Of a stretch of DNA of 15,003 nt, positions 7,293 through 14,684 are shown one piece after another (positions within the stretch are counted from its first letter, which is position 1; each line of letters starts with the position of its first letter). Below the pieces are notes generated by a model. That model searched no databases, was not told the DNA's origin, and was given only the letters and a program-made list of their open reading frames with translations. A program made the position numbers and the translations under genes. This DNA is from Synechococcales cyanobacterium PMM_0073 (GTDB lineage: Bacteria > Cyanobacteriota > Cyanobacteriia > Elainellales > Elainellaceae), in NCBI GenBank assembly GCA_949127695.1, contig CASBQH010000249.1, forward strand, positions 1-15,003, written 5' to 3'.

Positions 7293-9419
7293 GTGACTTC
7301 TCAAAACGCGGAAATTCAAGCCTTAATTAACGGAATCGACGAGCTGTTGCACAAAAGCACGCCCCGTTTGCCCTGGGTGATGTCGAATGATGCGTTGCAG
7401 CAGCGCCAAGTGCTGGAGCAAACGCGCCAGTATCTGGAGGCATTGCAGCAGGCAGGACAGCAAGCCGAGGCCGATCGACTGCTGCAAGCCGCAACGCCTC
7501 CCTCCATGCAGGTTGAGCCTGCTGGGCAGGTTTCAGGACAAGCTGCTGGTCAGGCTTCAGCCGAGTCTGCCCAGCAGGTTTTGCAGGCTGTTTTGCAAGA
7601 GATGAACTACTGGCGGGTGAATATGCTTCAGCCGCTGCGGACTGAAATTGACTCATTGCAGCGTCAGCGCGAGCTGTTGAGCCAGGAAGTGCGACAGCTG
7701 GAAGGGCGGCAGCAGGCGCTATCTGGCGCTGCCTCTAGAAGCTCTGGCACCGCAAACTTGCAAAACCAGCAGCTGATGGAGTTTTTGCAGGCGGCGATGG
7801 GACAGATGCAGGCGAATCTGTCGGGGCAGGTGACGCAGATGATTGCCCATCAGGCTGGCCAGTCTCAGGCTGCGCTGCCCGCCACTGAGCAGAGCAGCTT
7901 GCTGAGTCCGGCAGAGCGACAGGCGCAGGCGGATCAGCTGATGCTGAAGCTGGACTCGACGCTGCAAATTATTTTTGAGTCGCTCAACCGCAATGTCCAG
8001 GCTTATCAGGAGTCGATGGAGCAGGGGCTAGACCGGATGCATCATCTGGGTCAGCAGGGCGAGGCGATGTTTACGTTTTTGGTCAACCGCTTGGCGCAGC
8101 AGCTAGGGCGTGAGGCCACTTCATTTTTGCAGTCGGGTGCTGAGGCTCAACCTGCGCCCGATCTGCCAAATCTGCAAAATCCGCTAAATCTGACTAGCGA
8201 TGCTCAAAGCCTTGCCCCAGATAGCGCTGGCTCAGATCTGCCATCCGCTCCGCCAGCTCCGGATTCGCCCTTCAAGGTGGCCGATTTTTTGAGTCGGGTG
8301 CCTGAACCGCGCTCGACAGCTTCGTTTGTGCCAGCAGTCCCCTTCAACCTCTCGGAAGAAGTGCTGGATATTGCCGATCTAGCTGCGGCAGATGATCGAG
8401 TGGATCTGCCAGTGGATCTGCCAGTGGATCTGCCAGAAACCCTAGATCCAGATCTAGCCGCCGCGATCAATCAGCTAGATCTGGCTGCTGTTCCTGATTC
8501 AGATCCGATGTCTTTAGATGCGGCAGATCCGTTTGATCTATTTTCTGGGACTCAGCCGCTGCCGATTAGCCGCTCCACCATTGCAGATTTACCTGCCGCC
8601 GCTCCAAAAAATACCGATCTCGATTCAGCCTTAGATTTGCTCAATCAGATCAGCGCCGAGATGCAGGCAGATTCAGAGTTAGGAGAGACTAATCCCAGGC
8701 TAGACAGCCCGACTGATTTGGCCGCAGATTTAGCGGCTGATTTGGCCGCAGATTTGGCGGCGGCTCCAGCGTTCGCCAAAGTACCAGAATTGATCGCCAC
8801 CCCCGATTCGCTCTACGACGATGCGTTTTACAGCGGCCTCCAAGCCTCATCGATCTCCCCGGCTTCCAGCTCAGATTTGGCGGACAGCATGACGCTGGAG
8901 CAAGCCTGGTTTGATGGCTTGGGCGATCCGGCTGAATCGCGGCCTGAATCGTGGCCTGAATCGTGGCCTGAATTGCAGACTGATCGGCGGGATGAGACTC
9001 TGGCCGATTTGGCCGCTGATCTGGCGACTGATTTGGCCTCGCCCCCGGTTGCGCCAGAGCCAGCAGCTGTCTCCACAGATTTTGAGCAGAGCCTGCAAGC
9101 CCTGATTCAAGATCCGGCCTTTGAACCCATGCCGGTGAATGAAGCGCCCGATGCTGCCGGAGTTGATCTGGGGATGACGCTGGAGGCGCTGGCTCCGCTG
9201 GGCAGTCCCATTGCTCCCCCCACTGACGCGAACCCGCCTGCTGTGACAATTGAGGGGTTGGAAGGGCTGTTTGAAGATCTGCCTGATCTGATGCCTAGCG
9301 AAGTCGCTCAGCCGCAGTCTCAAGCTGAGGTGATGGCTGATCTGTTTTCTCAGATTGCTGCTGATCCATCTGTTGATCTGACTGCGGAGCCAGAAGACCC
9401 CGCAAAAAAAAAAGCCTGA
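7293..9419 (+). CDS. Helical/coiled-coil protein with long acidic disordered tail, partner of the Hsp70-like gene
   Basis: No characterised family is recognised. The 708-residue protein starts at a GTG with AGGAA a few bases upstream; an overlapping ATG at 7285 stops after three codons. Residues 1-66 are helical and contain a distinctive TPRLPWVMS. Residues about 94-142 look like a coiled coil rich in Gln, Leu and Glu (SLQRQRELLSQEVRQLEGRQQ). Residues about 155-290 are a further predicted helical block (LDSTLQIIFESLNRNVQAYQESMEQGLDRMHHLG). From about 290 to the end it is acidic, low in complexity and probably disordered, rich in DL, DLP and DLAA, with 12-bp in-frame tandem repeats. I recall similar helical N-terminal sequences in other cyanobacteria, so the family is probably conserved there. 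It ends in KKKA over an A10 run, and a -1 shift there would continue into the next gene. It may be a scaffold for that Hsp70-like protein (inference). Confidence 0.88.
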   Translation: MTSQNAEIQALINGIDELLHKSTPRLPWVMSNDALQQRQVLEQTRQYLEALQQAGQQAEADRLLQAATPPSMQVEPAGQVSGQAAGQASAESAQQVLQAVLQEMNYWRVNMLQPLRTEIDSLQRQRELLSQEVRQLEGRQQALSGAASRSSGTANLQNQQLMEFLQAAMGQMQANLSGQVTQMIAHQAGQSQAALPATEQSSLLSPAERQAQADQLMLKLDSTLQIIFESLNRNVQAYQESMEQGLDRMHHLGQQGEAMFTFLVNRLAQQLGREATSFLQSGAEAQPAPDLPNLQNPLNLTSDAQSLAPDSAGSDLPSAPPAPDSPFKVADFLSRVPEPRSTASFVPAVPFNLSEEVLDIADLAAADDRVDLPVDLPVDLPETLDPDLAAAINQLDLAAVPDSDPMSLDAADPFDLFSGTQPLPISRSTIADLPAAAPKNTDLDSALDLLNQISAEMQADSELGETNPRLDSPTDLAADLAADLAADLAAAPAFAKVPELIATPDSLYDDAFYSGLQASSISPASSSDLADSMTLEQAWFDGLGDPAESRPESWPESWPELQTDRRDETLADLAADLATDLASPPVAPEPAAVSTDFEQSLQALIQDPAFEPMPVNEAPDAAGVDLGMTLEALAPLGSPIAPPTDANPPAVTIEGLEGLFEDLPDLMPSEVAQPQSQAEVMADLFSQIAADPSVDLTAEPEDPAKKKA
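8400..8435. repeat. 12-bp perfect tandem repeat x 3 (VDLP)
   Basis: GTGGATCTGCCA occurs at 8400-8411, 8412-8423 and 8424-8435, in frame, encoding VDLP three times in the acidic tail of the 708-residue protein. Confidence 0.95.
8715..8762. repeat. 12-bp tandem repeat x 4 (DLAA)
   Basis: Four in-frame units of GATTTGGCCGCA type (8715-8726, 8727-8738, 8739-8750, 8751-8762) encode DLAA four times. Units 1 and 3 are identical; units 2 and 4 differ at third codon positions. A related DLAADLATDLA stretch follows near 9006-9038. Confidence 0.9.
8931..8978. repeat. 12-bp tandem repeat, about 4 units (PESW)
   Basis: CCTGAATCGTGG is perfect at 8943-8954 and 8955-8966. It is flanked by diverged units at 8931-8942 and 8967-8978. 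It encodes AESR-PESW-PESW-PELQ in the acidic tail. Confidence 0.9.
9404..9413 (+). other. A10 homopolymer at the junction of two large reading frames (candidate slippage site)
   Basis: Ten consecutive A residues encode the end of the 708-residue protein (GCA AAA AAA AAA GCC TGA). In the -1 frame the same run continues without a stop through AGC CTG AGT GAG CCA into the TTG that opens the 842-residue frame. A GGAG at 9386-9389 lies 14 bases before the run. The only downstream fold seen is the short dyad AGCCA-T-TGGCT, too tight for a strong hairpin. The sequence permits transcriptional slippage or ribosomal -1 frameshifting on A AAA AAA, but it could equally be a miscounted homopolymer. Confidence 0.55.
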
Positions 9420-9427
9420 GTGAGCCA

Positions 9428-11956
9428 TTGGCTGATGATGCAGATGATTTATCTAATGATCTGACAAGCACAGACTGGAACTTGCCCACCGGGACGCTAG
9501 CCGATCTGATTCAAGATCTGACTGCTGCTGAAACTCCAGAATTCGCCCCCGCAGAGCCTGAAACTGACGACTGGTTTGATCTGCTGTCATCCAGCCCTGA
9601 TTTGGTGATTGGCGCTGAGTTTGATCCGGGATTTGAACCCGTCATTCCCAGCTCAGAATTCAACTCTGAGGTTGACCTCAGCTCAATTGACCTAGCGCTC
9701 TCTGATCCAACCGATCTGACGCTGGCCGACTTTACTGCCGATTTGTTTGCCCCTGCTGGCTCGTCTAGCCTAGAGTCAGCAGAACCCATTCAAGCCGCCC
9801 CGCCGCCAGAACTTCCGCCAGAACTGCCGCTAGAACCGCTGTCTGAGTCGCTTACAGCCACAGGCATTGAGGCTGCTGAAAGCTTCGAGATTTCTGAAGT
9901 CATCGAAACTTTTGAGATTACTGAAACTTTTGAGATTCCCGAAACGCTCGAAACCCTTGAGGCCACTGAACCTGTCGAGAACCCTGAAGAACCCGAAAGC
10001 ACCGAACTGGATGCTGATACCTTCGCCCAGCTTGATCTGCTGCTAGCGGAGCCTCCAGCCATTCAGCCGCCCATCCAGTTACCCAGCCGCCCAGCCCAAT
10101 GGACGCTCGGCCTAGATCTGGGCACAACTGGCCTCTCAGCCGTTCTGCTTGATCAAACCACGCATCAGCTCTATCCGCTCTACTGGCAGGATGCTAATGC
10201 CCAGAAGCAGTTTCGGCGCTCAACCACCGTCACCGCGCAGCAGCCCAACGCCAGCCCAACCGCATCGCCTCTAGATACGCTCCGCAGCAGCGCCGACTCG
10301 ACGCTTACCCTCAGCGACTGGAAGCCCTACTTACAGCTTGCCATCCCGCACCATTCGCCCCAAACTTCGCAGTGGGAGCCGGTGCTGCAATGGTCTGACA
10401 GCCAAGCGCTTTCGCTGCGAACCCTCCAAGAAGTTTTGCAGCAGCTCTTGCTCAGCCTCACCCAGCCTGATGCTTTGACTTGCAGAGCGCTCGGACTGGA
10501 GGCCGAAGCCTTTCAGTCGATTTTGGCTAGCCTTGCCAGCGTCGTCGTCAGCTATTCCGGCAGTGCCTCAGAGACCTACAGCTTTAACCTGCGCGAGGCG
10601 ATCTTGCAAGCGGGCTTGGTGAGTCAGCCTGATCAGATTTTGTTTGTGGAAGAGGCAATTGCGGCACTGCTCTCGGCGCTACCTGCGGCCAATGGCGAGC
10701 AGCTAAGGCTCTCTCATCAAGCCTCAGAAGGCAGTCAGAGTGGCAGTCAGAGTGGCAGTCAGGGGCATTTGCATAACGCCGACTGGCAGGGCTGCACGCT
10801 GGTGCTCACCGCCGGAGCCAGCCTGAGCGAACTGCTGTTGGTGCAGCTCCCGGCTCAGCTGCCAGCCCTCAACCATACAGATTTTTATCTGCGCGGCTTG
10901 CCCTATGCGGGGGCAGGACTCGATCAAGATATCATCTGCCAGCTGCTCTACCCCATGCTGGCCGTGCCCTCCGAGGCTGACGAGGCTGATTCTCCGCCCA
11001 ACCTCCAGTCTGACTTTGAGACTGATCTCACCATCCCCGCCGACCTGCTAGCCGACCTGTTTGCCGGACTTTCCCTACCCGCCGCCGCCGATCCCGCTCT
11101 CGCCATCCGCTCTCAGCTGCGGCAGCGACTCACCGACTCAGCCGCTGGACATCAGCTGCTCACCGCCGCCAGAACCCTAAAAATTACGCTGCAATACCAG
11201 CCCCACTGCCATCTGCGCTTTGGCGACCGCTGGCTCAGCTTTGAGCGCACCGATTTAACCAGTCGAATCCTGCTGCCCTACGTGCAGCGACTCAACCGAG
11301 AGCTAACGGCGCTCTTGGCGCAAACCAACAATACTGCCGCCGCCGTCAAGCAGGTGATCTGCACCGGCGGCACTGCTTCGCTGAATGCGATCACGCGCTG
11401 GCTGCGGCAAAAGTTGCCCAACGCCACAATCATTCAAGATACCTATGCCCGCTCCAATGCCGCCAGCTTCGACCACGGTATTTCTAGCTGTAGCCGCACT
11501 GCCTATGGGCTGGCGACGCTGCCGCTGCATCCCCAAGTGATCAACCTATCCCGCCACTGCTACAGCGACTACTTCTTGTTGAAAGCCCTGCTCCAAGTCA
11601 GCTTCCCGCAGCCGCTAGCATTCGACGCAATTTTGGCAGCGCTAGCGCAGCAGGGCATTGACACAGCGCTCTGCCGTCTGCGGATTCTGGCTCTGCTAGA
11701 AGGCGCTCTGCCGCCCGGACTGATGCCCAGCCCAGCCGATCTGGCGCGACTCACCGCCAACTCTGCCGCCAACCCCGACTATCAGGCGATCCGACTCGCG
11801 CCCCTATTCCACAAATCCCCTGAGCGCCACTATAGCCCCAACCGCGCTCAATCCGACTATCTCCAGCGCTATCTCGAAACCCTGCTAGCCGACGCCGAGC
11901 AAACCCTCACCCATCCGCTCCGGCTGCTACAAGCTTCCTCACTTGCCCCAAACTAA
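9428..11956 (+). CDS. Diverged Hsp70/actin-fold (ASKHA) protein with acidic N-terminal extension
   Basis: The 842-residue frame opens at a TTG eight bases after the previous stop, with no good ribosome binding site and no in-frame ATG until residue 510. The real N-terminus may come from frameshifting at the upstream A10 run. Residues 1-220 are acidic and low in complexity (ETFEITETFEIPETLETLE). An ASKHA ATPase fold follows. Phosphate-1 is GLDLGTTGLSAVLL (228-241). FVEEAIAALLSAL (407-418) corresponds to the NEPTAAALAYG helix of Hsp70. GLPYAGAGLDQDII (490-503) corresponds to the HLGGEDFD region, and QVICTGGTASLNAITRWLRQKLP (642-664) to the adenosine motif. The phosphate-2 motif is altered: where DnaK has FDLGGGTFDVS, this has LTAGASLSELL (460-470), lacking the catalytic-loop Asp. 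There is no Hsp70 substrate-binding beta domain; residues about 700-842 form another, helical domain. A regulator or scaffold is more likely than a classical chaperone. It ends 8 bases from the convergent recQ. Confidence 0.85.
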   Translation: MADDADDLSNDLTSTDWNLPTGTLADLIQDLTAAETPEFAPAEPETDDWFDLLSSSPDLVIGAEFDPGFEPVIPSSEFNSEVDLSSIDLALSDPTDLTLADFTADLFAPAGSSSLESAEPIQAAPPPELPPELPLEPLSESLTATGIEAAESFEISEVIETFEITETFEIPETLETLEATEPVENPEEPESTELDADTFAQLDLLLAEPPAIQPPIQLPSRPAQWTLGLDLGTTGLSAVLLDQTTHQLYPLYWQDANAQKQFRRSTTVTAQQPNASPTASPLDTLRSSADSTLTLSDWKPYLQLAIPHHSPQTSQWEPVLQWSDSQALSLRTLQEVLQQLLLSLTQPDALTCRALGLEAEAFQSILASLASVVVSYSGSASETYSFNLREAILQAGLVSQPDQILFVEEAIAALLSALPAANGEQLRLSHQASEGSQSGSQSGSQGHLHNADWQGCTLVLTAGASLSELLLVQLPAQLPALNHTDFYLRGLPYAGAGLDQDIICQLLYPMLAVPSEADEADSPPNLQSDFETDLTIPADLLADLFAGLSLPAAADPALAIRSQLRQRLTDSAAGHQLLTAARTLKITLQYQPHCHLRFGDRWLSFERTDLTSRILLPYVQRLNRELTALLAQTNNTAAAVKQVICTGGTASLNAITRWLRQKLPNATIIQDTYARSNAASFDHGISSCSRTAYGLATLPLHPQVINLSRHCYSDYFLLKALLQVSFPQPLAFDAILAALAQQGIDTALCRLRILALLEGALPPGLMPSPADLARLTANSAANPDYQAIRLAPLFHKSPERHYSPNRAQSDYLQRYLETLLADAEQTLTHPLRLLQASSLAPN
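10730..10765. repeat. 12-bp tandem repeat x 3 (GSQS) inside the ASKHA domain
   Basis: GGCAGTCAGAGT is perfect at 10730-10741 and 10742-10753. The third unit, 10754-10765, ends GGGG. It encodes GSQSGSQSGSQG (about residues 435-446), a flexible insertion just before the degenerate phosphate-2 strand. Confidence 0.93.
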
Positions 11957-11976
11957 TCCGCTGCCTAATCTGCTGC
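11953..11976. repeat. 12-bp tandem duplication spanning two convergent stop codons
   Basis: CTAATCCGCTGC (11953-11964) is followed by CTAATCTGCTGC (11965-11976), one mismatch. The first unit contains the TAA of the Hsp70-like gene and the second contains the TAG of recQ on the other strand. No hairpin terminator is visible in the 8 bases between the genes. Confidence 0.85.
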
Positions 11977-13836
11977 CCGACAGAACTTGCAAATCGCCTC
12001 GACAAATTTGGAGCCATAGCGCGCCAGCTTGTGGCTACCCACGCCCGAAATCTGCGAGAAAGCGTCTAGGCTCTGCGGCTGAATCTGCGCCATCACCCGC
12101 AGGCTAGAGTCGGCAAAGACCACATAGGGCGGCACCGACTGCTCATCGGCCAACTGCTTGCGGAGCCTGCGAAGCTGTTCAAACAGCATCTCGGCGTTGG
12201 CTTTGCCGGTAGACTGCACTTCTGAAGTCGCTTTGGGACGATTCGGCAGGGCAATTTCCACCTGACGCTGCTTCCGCAACACCTCCCAGCTCAGTGCGTT
12301 CAGCTTCAAGACCGAGTAGCCGTCGTTGGTTTCGTCGATTAGACCCTGATGCAGCATGGATCGCCCCAGCGTCCGCCAGTCCTCGGCGCTGTGGTCGCGG
12401 CCAATATTGTAGGTGGAAATCTGGTCATGACGGTTGGCCAGAATTCGCTTGTCTTTGGAGCCGCGCAGCACGTCTACGATATAGCTGAGGCCAAAGCGCT
12501 CCTGCACCCGCGCTACGCAGGAGAGAAACTTCTGCGCCTCAACTGTCCAGTCTTGCAGCAGGCGCGGGCTGAGGCAGTTGTCGCAGTTGGCGCAGTTGCC
12601 GTCAAACCGCTCGCCAAAGTAGCCAATTTGAATCTTGCGGCGGCATTCTATCCCTTCAGCATAGTCAATCACCTGCCGCAATTGCTGACGGGCAATCTGC
12701 TGCTCTTGCTCCAGCGGCTCGCCGGTGACGGGGTGAATTTTCTGATCAATTAAAAAATTGATCGTGCCAATATCGCCGTAGCTAAACAGCAGCAGGCAGT
12801 TGGCAGGCTCGCCATCGCGTCCGGCGCGCCCCGACTCTTGGTAATAGCCTTCCAGGTTGCGCGGCAGGTCATAATGCACCACAAACCGCACGTCAGGCTT
12901 GTTGATGCCCATACCAAAGGCAATCGTCGCCACCATCACCCGCACGTCGTCGCGGATAAACCGGGTTTGGTTCACCTGCCGCACCGGGTCGCTGAGTCCG
13001 GCGTGATAGGGCAGGGCATCTACCCCCGCCGTCTGGAGCCGCTGCGTCAGATCTTCCACCTTTTTGCGGCTGAGGCAGTAGATAATTCCAGATCCGGGCT
13101 GCTGCTTCACGTAGCGCACTAGCTCCTGAGCTGCCTGCTTCGGCTTCGGGCGGACTTCGTAGTGCAGATTTGGGCGATTAAAGCTGGCTACATGAATCAG
13201 CGGCTGCTTCAGGGCGAGCTGATCCATGATGTCTTGGCGGACGCGGGTGGTGGCGGTGGCCGTCAGCGCAGTCACGGGCACAGTCGAGTAGCGCTGGCGG
13301 ATTTGGCGCAGCTGGCGGTACTCAGGCCGAAAGTCATGCCCCCAGTCTGAAACGCAGTGGGCTTCGTCGATTGCTAGAGTTGAGATGCCAATCTCTTCGG
13401 CCACTCGATCCATGAAATAAATAAACGACTCTGACATCATCCGCTCTGGGGCGACGTAAAGCAGCTTAATTTTGCCGTCGAGAATCTTGTCGGTGCGCTG
13501 CCGCACTTCAGCGCCATTGATCGTGCTGTTGAGAAACGTCGCGCCAATGCCGTTATCTTGCAGCGCCTGCACCTGATCCTGCATCAGCGCAATCAGCGGC
13601 GATACCACAATCGTTAAGCCCGGTTTGAGCAGCGCGGGCAGCTGGTAGCAGAGCGACTTGCCGCCGCCAGTGGGCATAATCACCAGCAAGTCCTGGTTTT
13701 GCAGCACGGCTTCGACAATTTCTTGCTGCCCTGGGCGAAAGCTATCGTAGCCAAAATAATGCTTGAGTGCCGCTGCGGGCGAGCTAAGCTGGGAGACCAT
13801 ATCAAGTGAGGAGGAGGCAAATGGCGGCACGGACAT
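11965..13836 (-). CDS. recQ: ATP-dependent DNA helicase RecQ
   Basis: RecQ is a 3'-5' superfamily 2 helicase acting in recombination repair and in restarting stalled forks. The 623-residue protein has the full RecQ layout. Walker A MPTGGGKS is at 54-61, and the Walker B DEAH (157-160) leads into the aromatic-rich loop CVSDWGHDFRPEYRQL. LTATAT is at 191-196, and motif VI QESGRAGRDG is at 333-342. The zinc-binding region has Cys398, Cys415, Cys418 and Cys421 (ECRRK and CANCDNC). A winged-helix RQC domain follows (about 430-530), then a C-terminal HRDC domain (about 550-620). The length is usual for bacterial RecQ. The ATG at 13836 is chosen; an ATG at codon 13 is an alternative, and neither has a ribosome binding site. 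All catalytic motifs are intact. It converges on the Hsp70-like gene with 8 bases between. Confidence 0.97.
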   Translation of the reverse strand: MSVPPFASSSLDMVSQLSSPAAALKHYFGYDSFRPGQQEIVEAVLQNQDLLVIMPTGGGKSLCYQLPALLKPGLTIVVSPLIALMQDQVQALQDNGIGATFLNSTINGAEVRQRTDKILDGKIKLLYVAPERMMSESFIYFMDRVAEEIGISTLAIDEAHCVSDWGHDFRPEYRQLRQIRQRYSTVPVTALTATATTRVRQDIMDQLALKQPLIHVASFNRPNLHYEVRPKPKQAAQELVRYVKQQPGSGIIYCLSRKKVEDLTQRLQTAGVDALPYHAGLSDPVRQVNQTRFIRDDVRVMVATIAFGMGINKPDVRFVVHYDLPRNLEGYYQESGRAGRDGEPANCLLLFSYGDIGTINFLIDQKIHPVTGEPLEQEQQIARQQLRQVIDYAEGIECRRKIQIGYFGERFDGNCANCDNCLSPRLLQDWTVEAQKFLSCVARVQERFGLSYIVDVLRGSKDKRILANRHDQISTYNIGRDHSAEDWRTLGRSMLHQGLIDETNDGYSVLKLNALSWEVLRKQRQVEIALPNRPKATSEVQSTGKANAEMLFEQLRRLRKQLADEQSVPPYVVFADSSLRVMAQIQPQSLDAFSQISGVGSHKLARYGSKFVEAICKFCRAAD

Positions 13837-13918
13837 ATGTTCTACTAGAGGTTCAGTTTTACCATGTTGCCCATTGTCAGATCAAGCGCCGAAGTCAGCG
13901 CTGAAGCTAGAGAAAATC

Positions 13919-13949
13919 TTGACATAATCAGCCGCATGATTGCTATAAT
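13919..13949 (+). promoter_or_regulatory. Sigma70-type promoter of tRNA-Gln
   Basis: TTGACA (13919-13924) and TATAAT (13944-13949) both match consensus, separated by 19 bases, slightly longer than the ideal 17. The tRNA begins 17 bases after the -10 element, leaving room for a short 5' leader. This is the clearest promoter in the window. Confidence 0.8.
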
Positions 13950-13966
13950 AAACGAGGTAAACGCAA

Positions 13967-14038
13967 TGGGGCGTCGCCAAGTGGTAAGGCAGCGGGTTTT
14001 GGTCTCGCCATCCCTAGGTTCGAATCCTAGCGCCCCAG
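13967..14038 (+). tRNA. trnQ: tRNA-Gln (anticodon UUG)
   Basis: The 72 bases fold as a complete cloverleaf. The acceptor stem TGGGGCG (13967-13973) pairs with CGCCCCA (14031-14037). The D-arm is GCC/GGC around AAGTGGTAA. The anticodon stem GCGGG/CTCGC holds the loop TTTTGGT (13997-14003), with TTG at positions 34-36 reading CAA and CAG. The T-arm CTAGG/CCTAG holds the loop TTCGAAT. The discriminator base is G. No CCA is encoded, so the end must be added by tRNA nucleotidyltransferase, as is common in cyanobacteria. It lies between recQ (divergent) and ureA. Confidence 0.96.
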
Positions 14039-14115
14039 TTTTAAGTCAGCTCGCTAACGCGGATTATTTCAAAGCTGCTGTATCATCAGGAAGCGGTTTT
14101 GAGCGGTGCTTATAG

Positions 14116-14418
14116 ATGCAACTGACCCCCCAAGAAAAAGACAAGCTGCTAATCTTTACGGCGGCGCTATTGGCCGAACGGCGCAAAGCCAAAGGGCTAA
14201 AGCTCAACCACCCCGAAGCGATTGCCTATCTTTCCGCCGCCATTTTGGAAGGAGCGCGAGAAGGCCGCACGGTCGCTGATTTAATGAGCTATGGCACCAC
14301 ATTGCTCAGCCGCGACGACGTGATGGCAGGTATCCCCGAAATGATCCCAGAAGTGCAGGTGGAGGCTACCTTTCCAGATGGCACGAAGCTGGTGACAGTG
14401 CATGATCCGATTCGCTGA
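14116..14418 (+). CDS. ureA: Urease subunit gamma
   Basis: This is the smallest structural subunit of the nickel enzyme urease, which splits urea to ammonia and carbamate in the cytoplasm. The 100-residue protein matches UreA over its full length: [51 protein letters not shown], then DLMSYG and the [28 protein letters not shown] end. The start is an ATG 77 bases after tRNA-Gln, with no clear Shine-Dalgarno; part of its transcription may read through from the tRNA promoter. No ureB, ureC or accessory gene follows; the next gene, xseB, is convergent six bases away. The catalytic subunit UreC must be encoded elsewhere. Dispersed urease genes are known in some cyanobacteria such as Synechocystis. 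Confidence 0.96.
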   Translation: MQLTPQEKDKLLIFTAALLAERRKAKGLKLNHPEAIAYLSAAILEGAREGRTVADLMSYGTTLLSRDDVMAGIPEMIPEVQVEATFPDGTKLVTVHDPIR

Positions 14419-14424
14419 GGCAGG

Positions 14425-14682
14425 CTAAGAGGCTTCCGGCTCATCCAGCAAGGTCTCAATCAGCAAATCCACCTGCTGCTGCTGGCGACTTAGAAAGCTC
14501 TCGCACTGCCGCAGTCGCTCCACAGCAGCCGAAAACTGCTGGAACACATCCGCTAGCTCTAGCTCGCCCAGCTCAATTTGGTTAATGATCGTTTCAACCT
14601 CGCTGACGGTCGCCTCATAGTTCCAGTCAGATGGCACACGGGTTGCAGCAGCGTCACCTAAATTTTGATTTGCTTTAGCCAT
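14425..14682 (-). CDS. xseB: Exodeoxyribonuclease VII small subunit
   Basis: XseB joins XseA in exonuclease VII, which degrades single-stranded DNA from either end. The protein has 85 residues from the ATG at 14682 (87 if the TTG at 14688 is used, which would overlap the xseA stop). The core [44 protein letters not shown] is the family signature, a helical hairpin with the L-E-x(2)-V segment and the conserved C-x(2)-FL near its end, followed by a Gln-rich stretch. It begins two bases after the xseA stop, so the two are surely co-transcribed and probably translationally coupled. It is convergent with ureA. Confidence 0.95.
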   Translation of the reverse strand: MAKANQNLGDAAATRVPSDWNYEATVSEVETIINQIELGELELADVFQQFSAAVERLRQCESFLSRQQQQVDLLIETLLDEPEAS

Positions 14683-14684
14683 AG

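Noticed and set aside
8689..9428. Two overlapping minus-strand open frames of about 185 residues opposite the acidic protein
   Set aside because: They mirror the 12-bp repeats and biased codons of the plus-strand gene, giving Arg/Pro/Ser/Gln-rich low-complexity sequence with no domain or ribosome binding site.
13864..14115. Plus-strand open frame of 83 codons
   Set aside because: It runs through the tRNA promoter and the whole tRNA-Gln gene, and its protein has no recognisable features.
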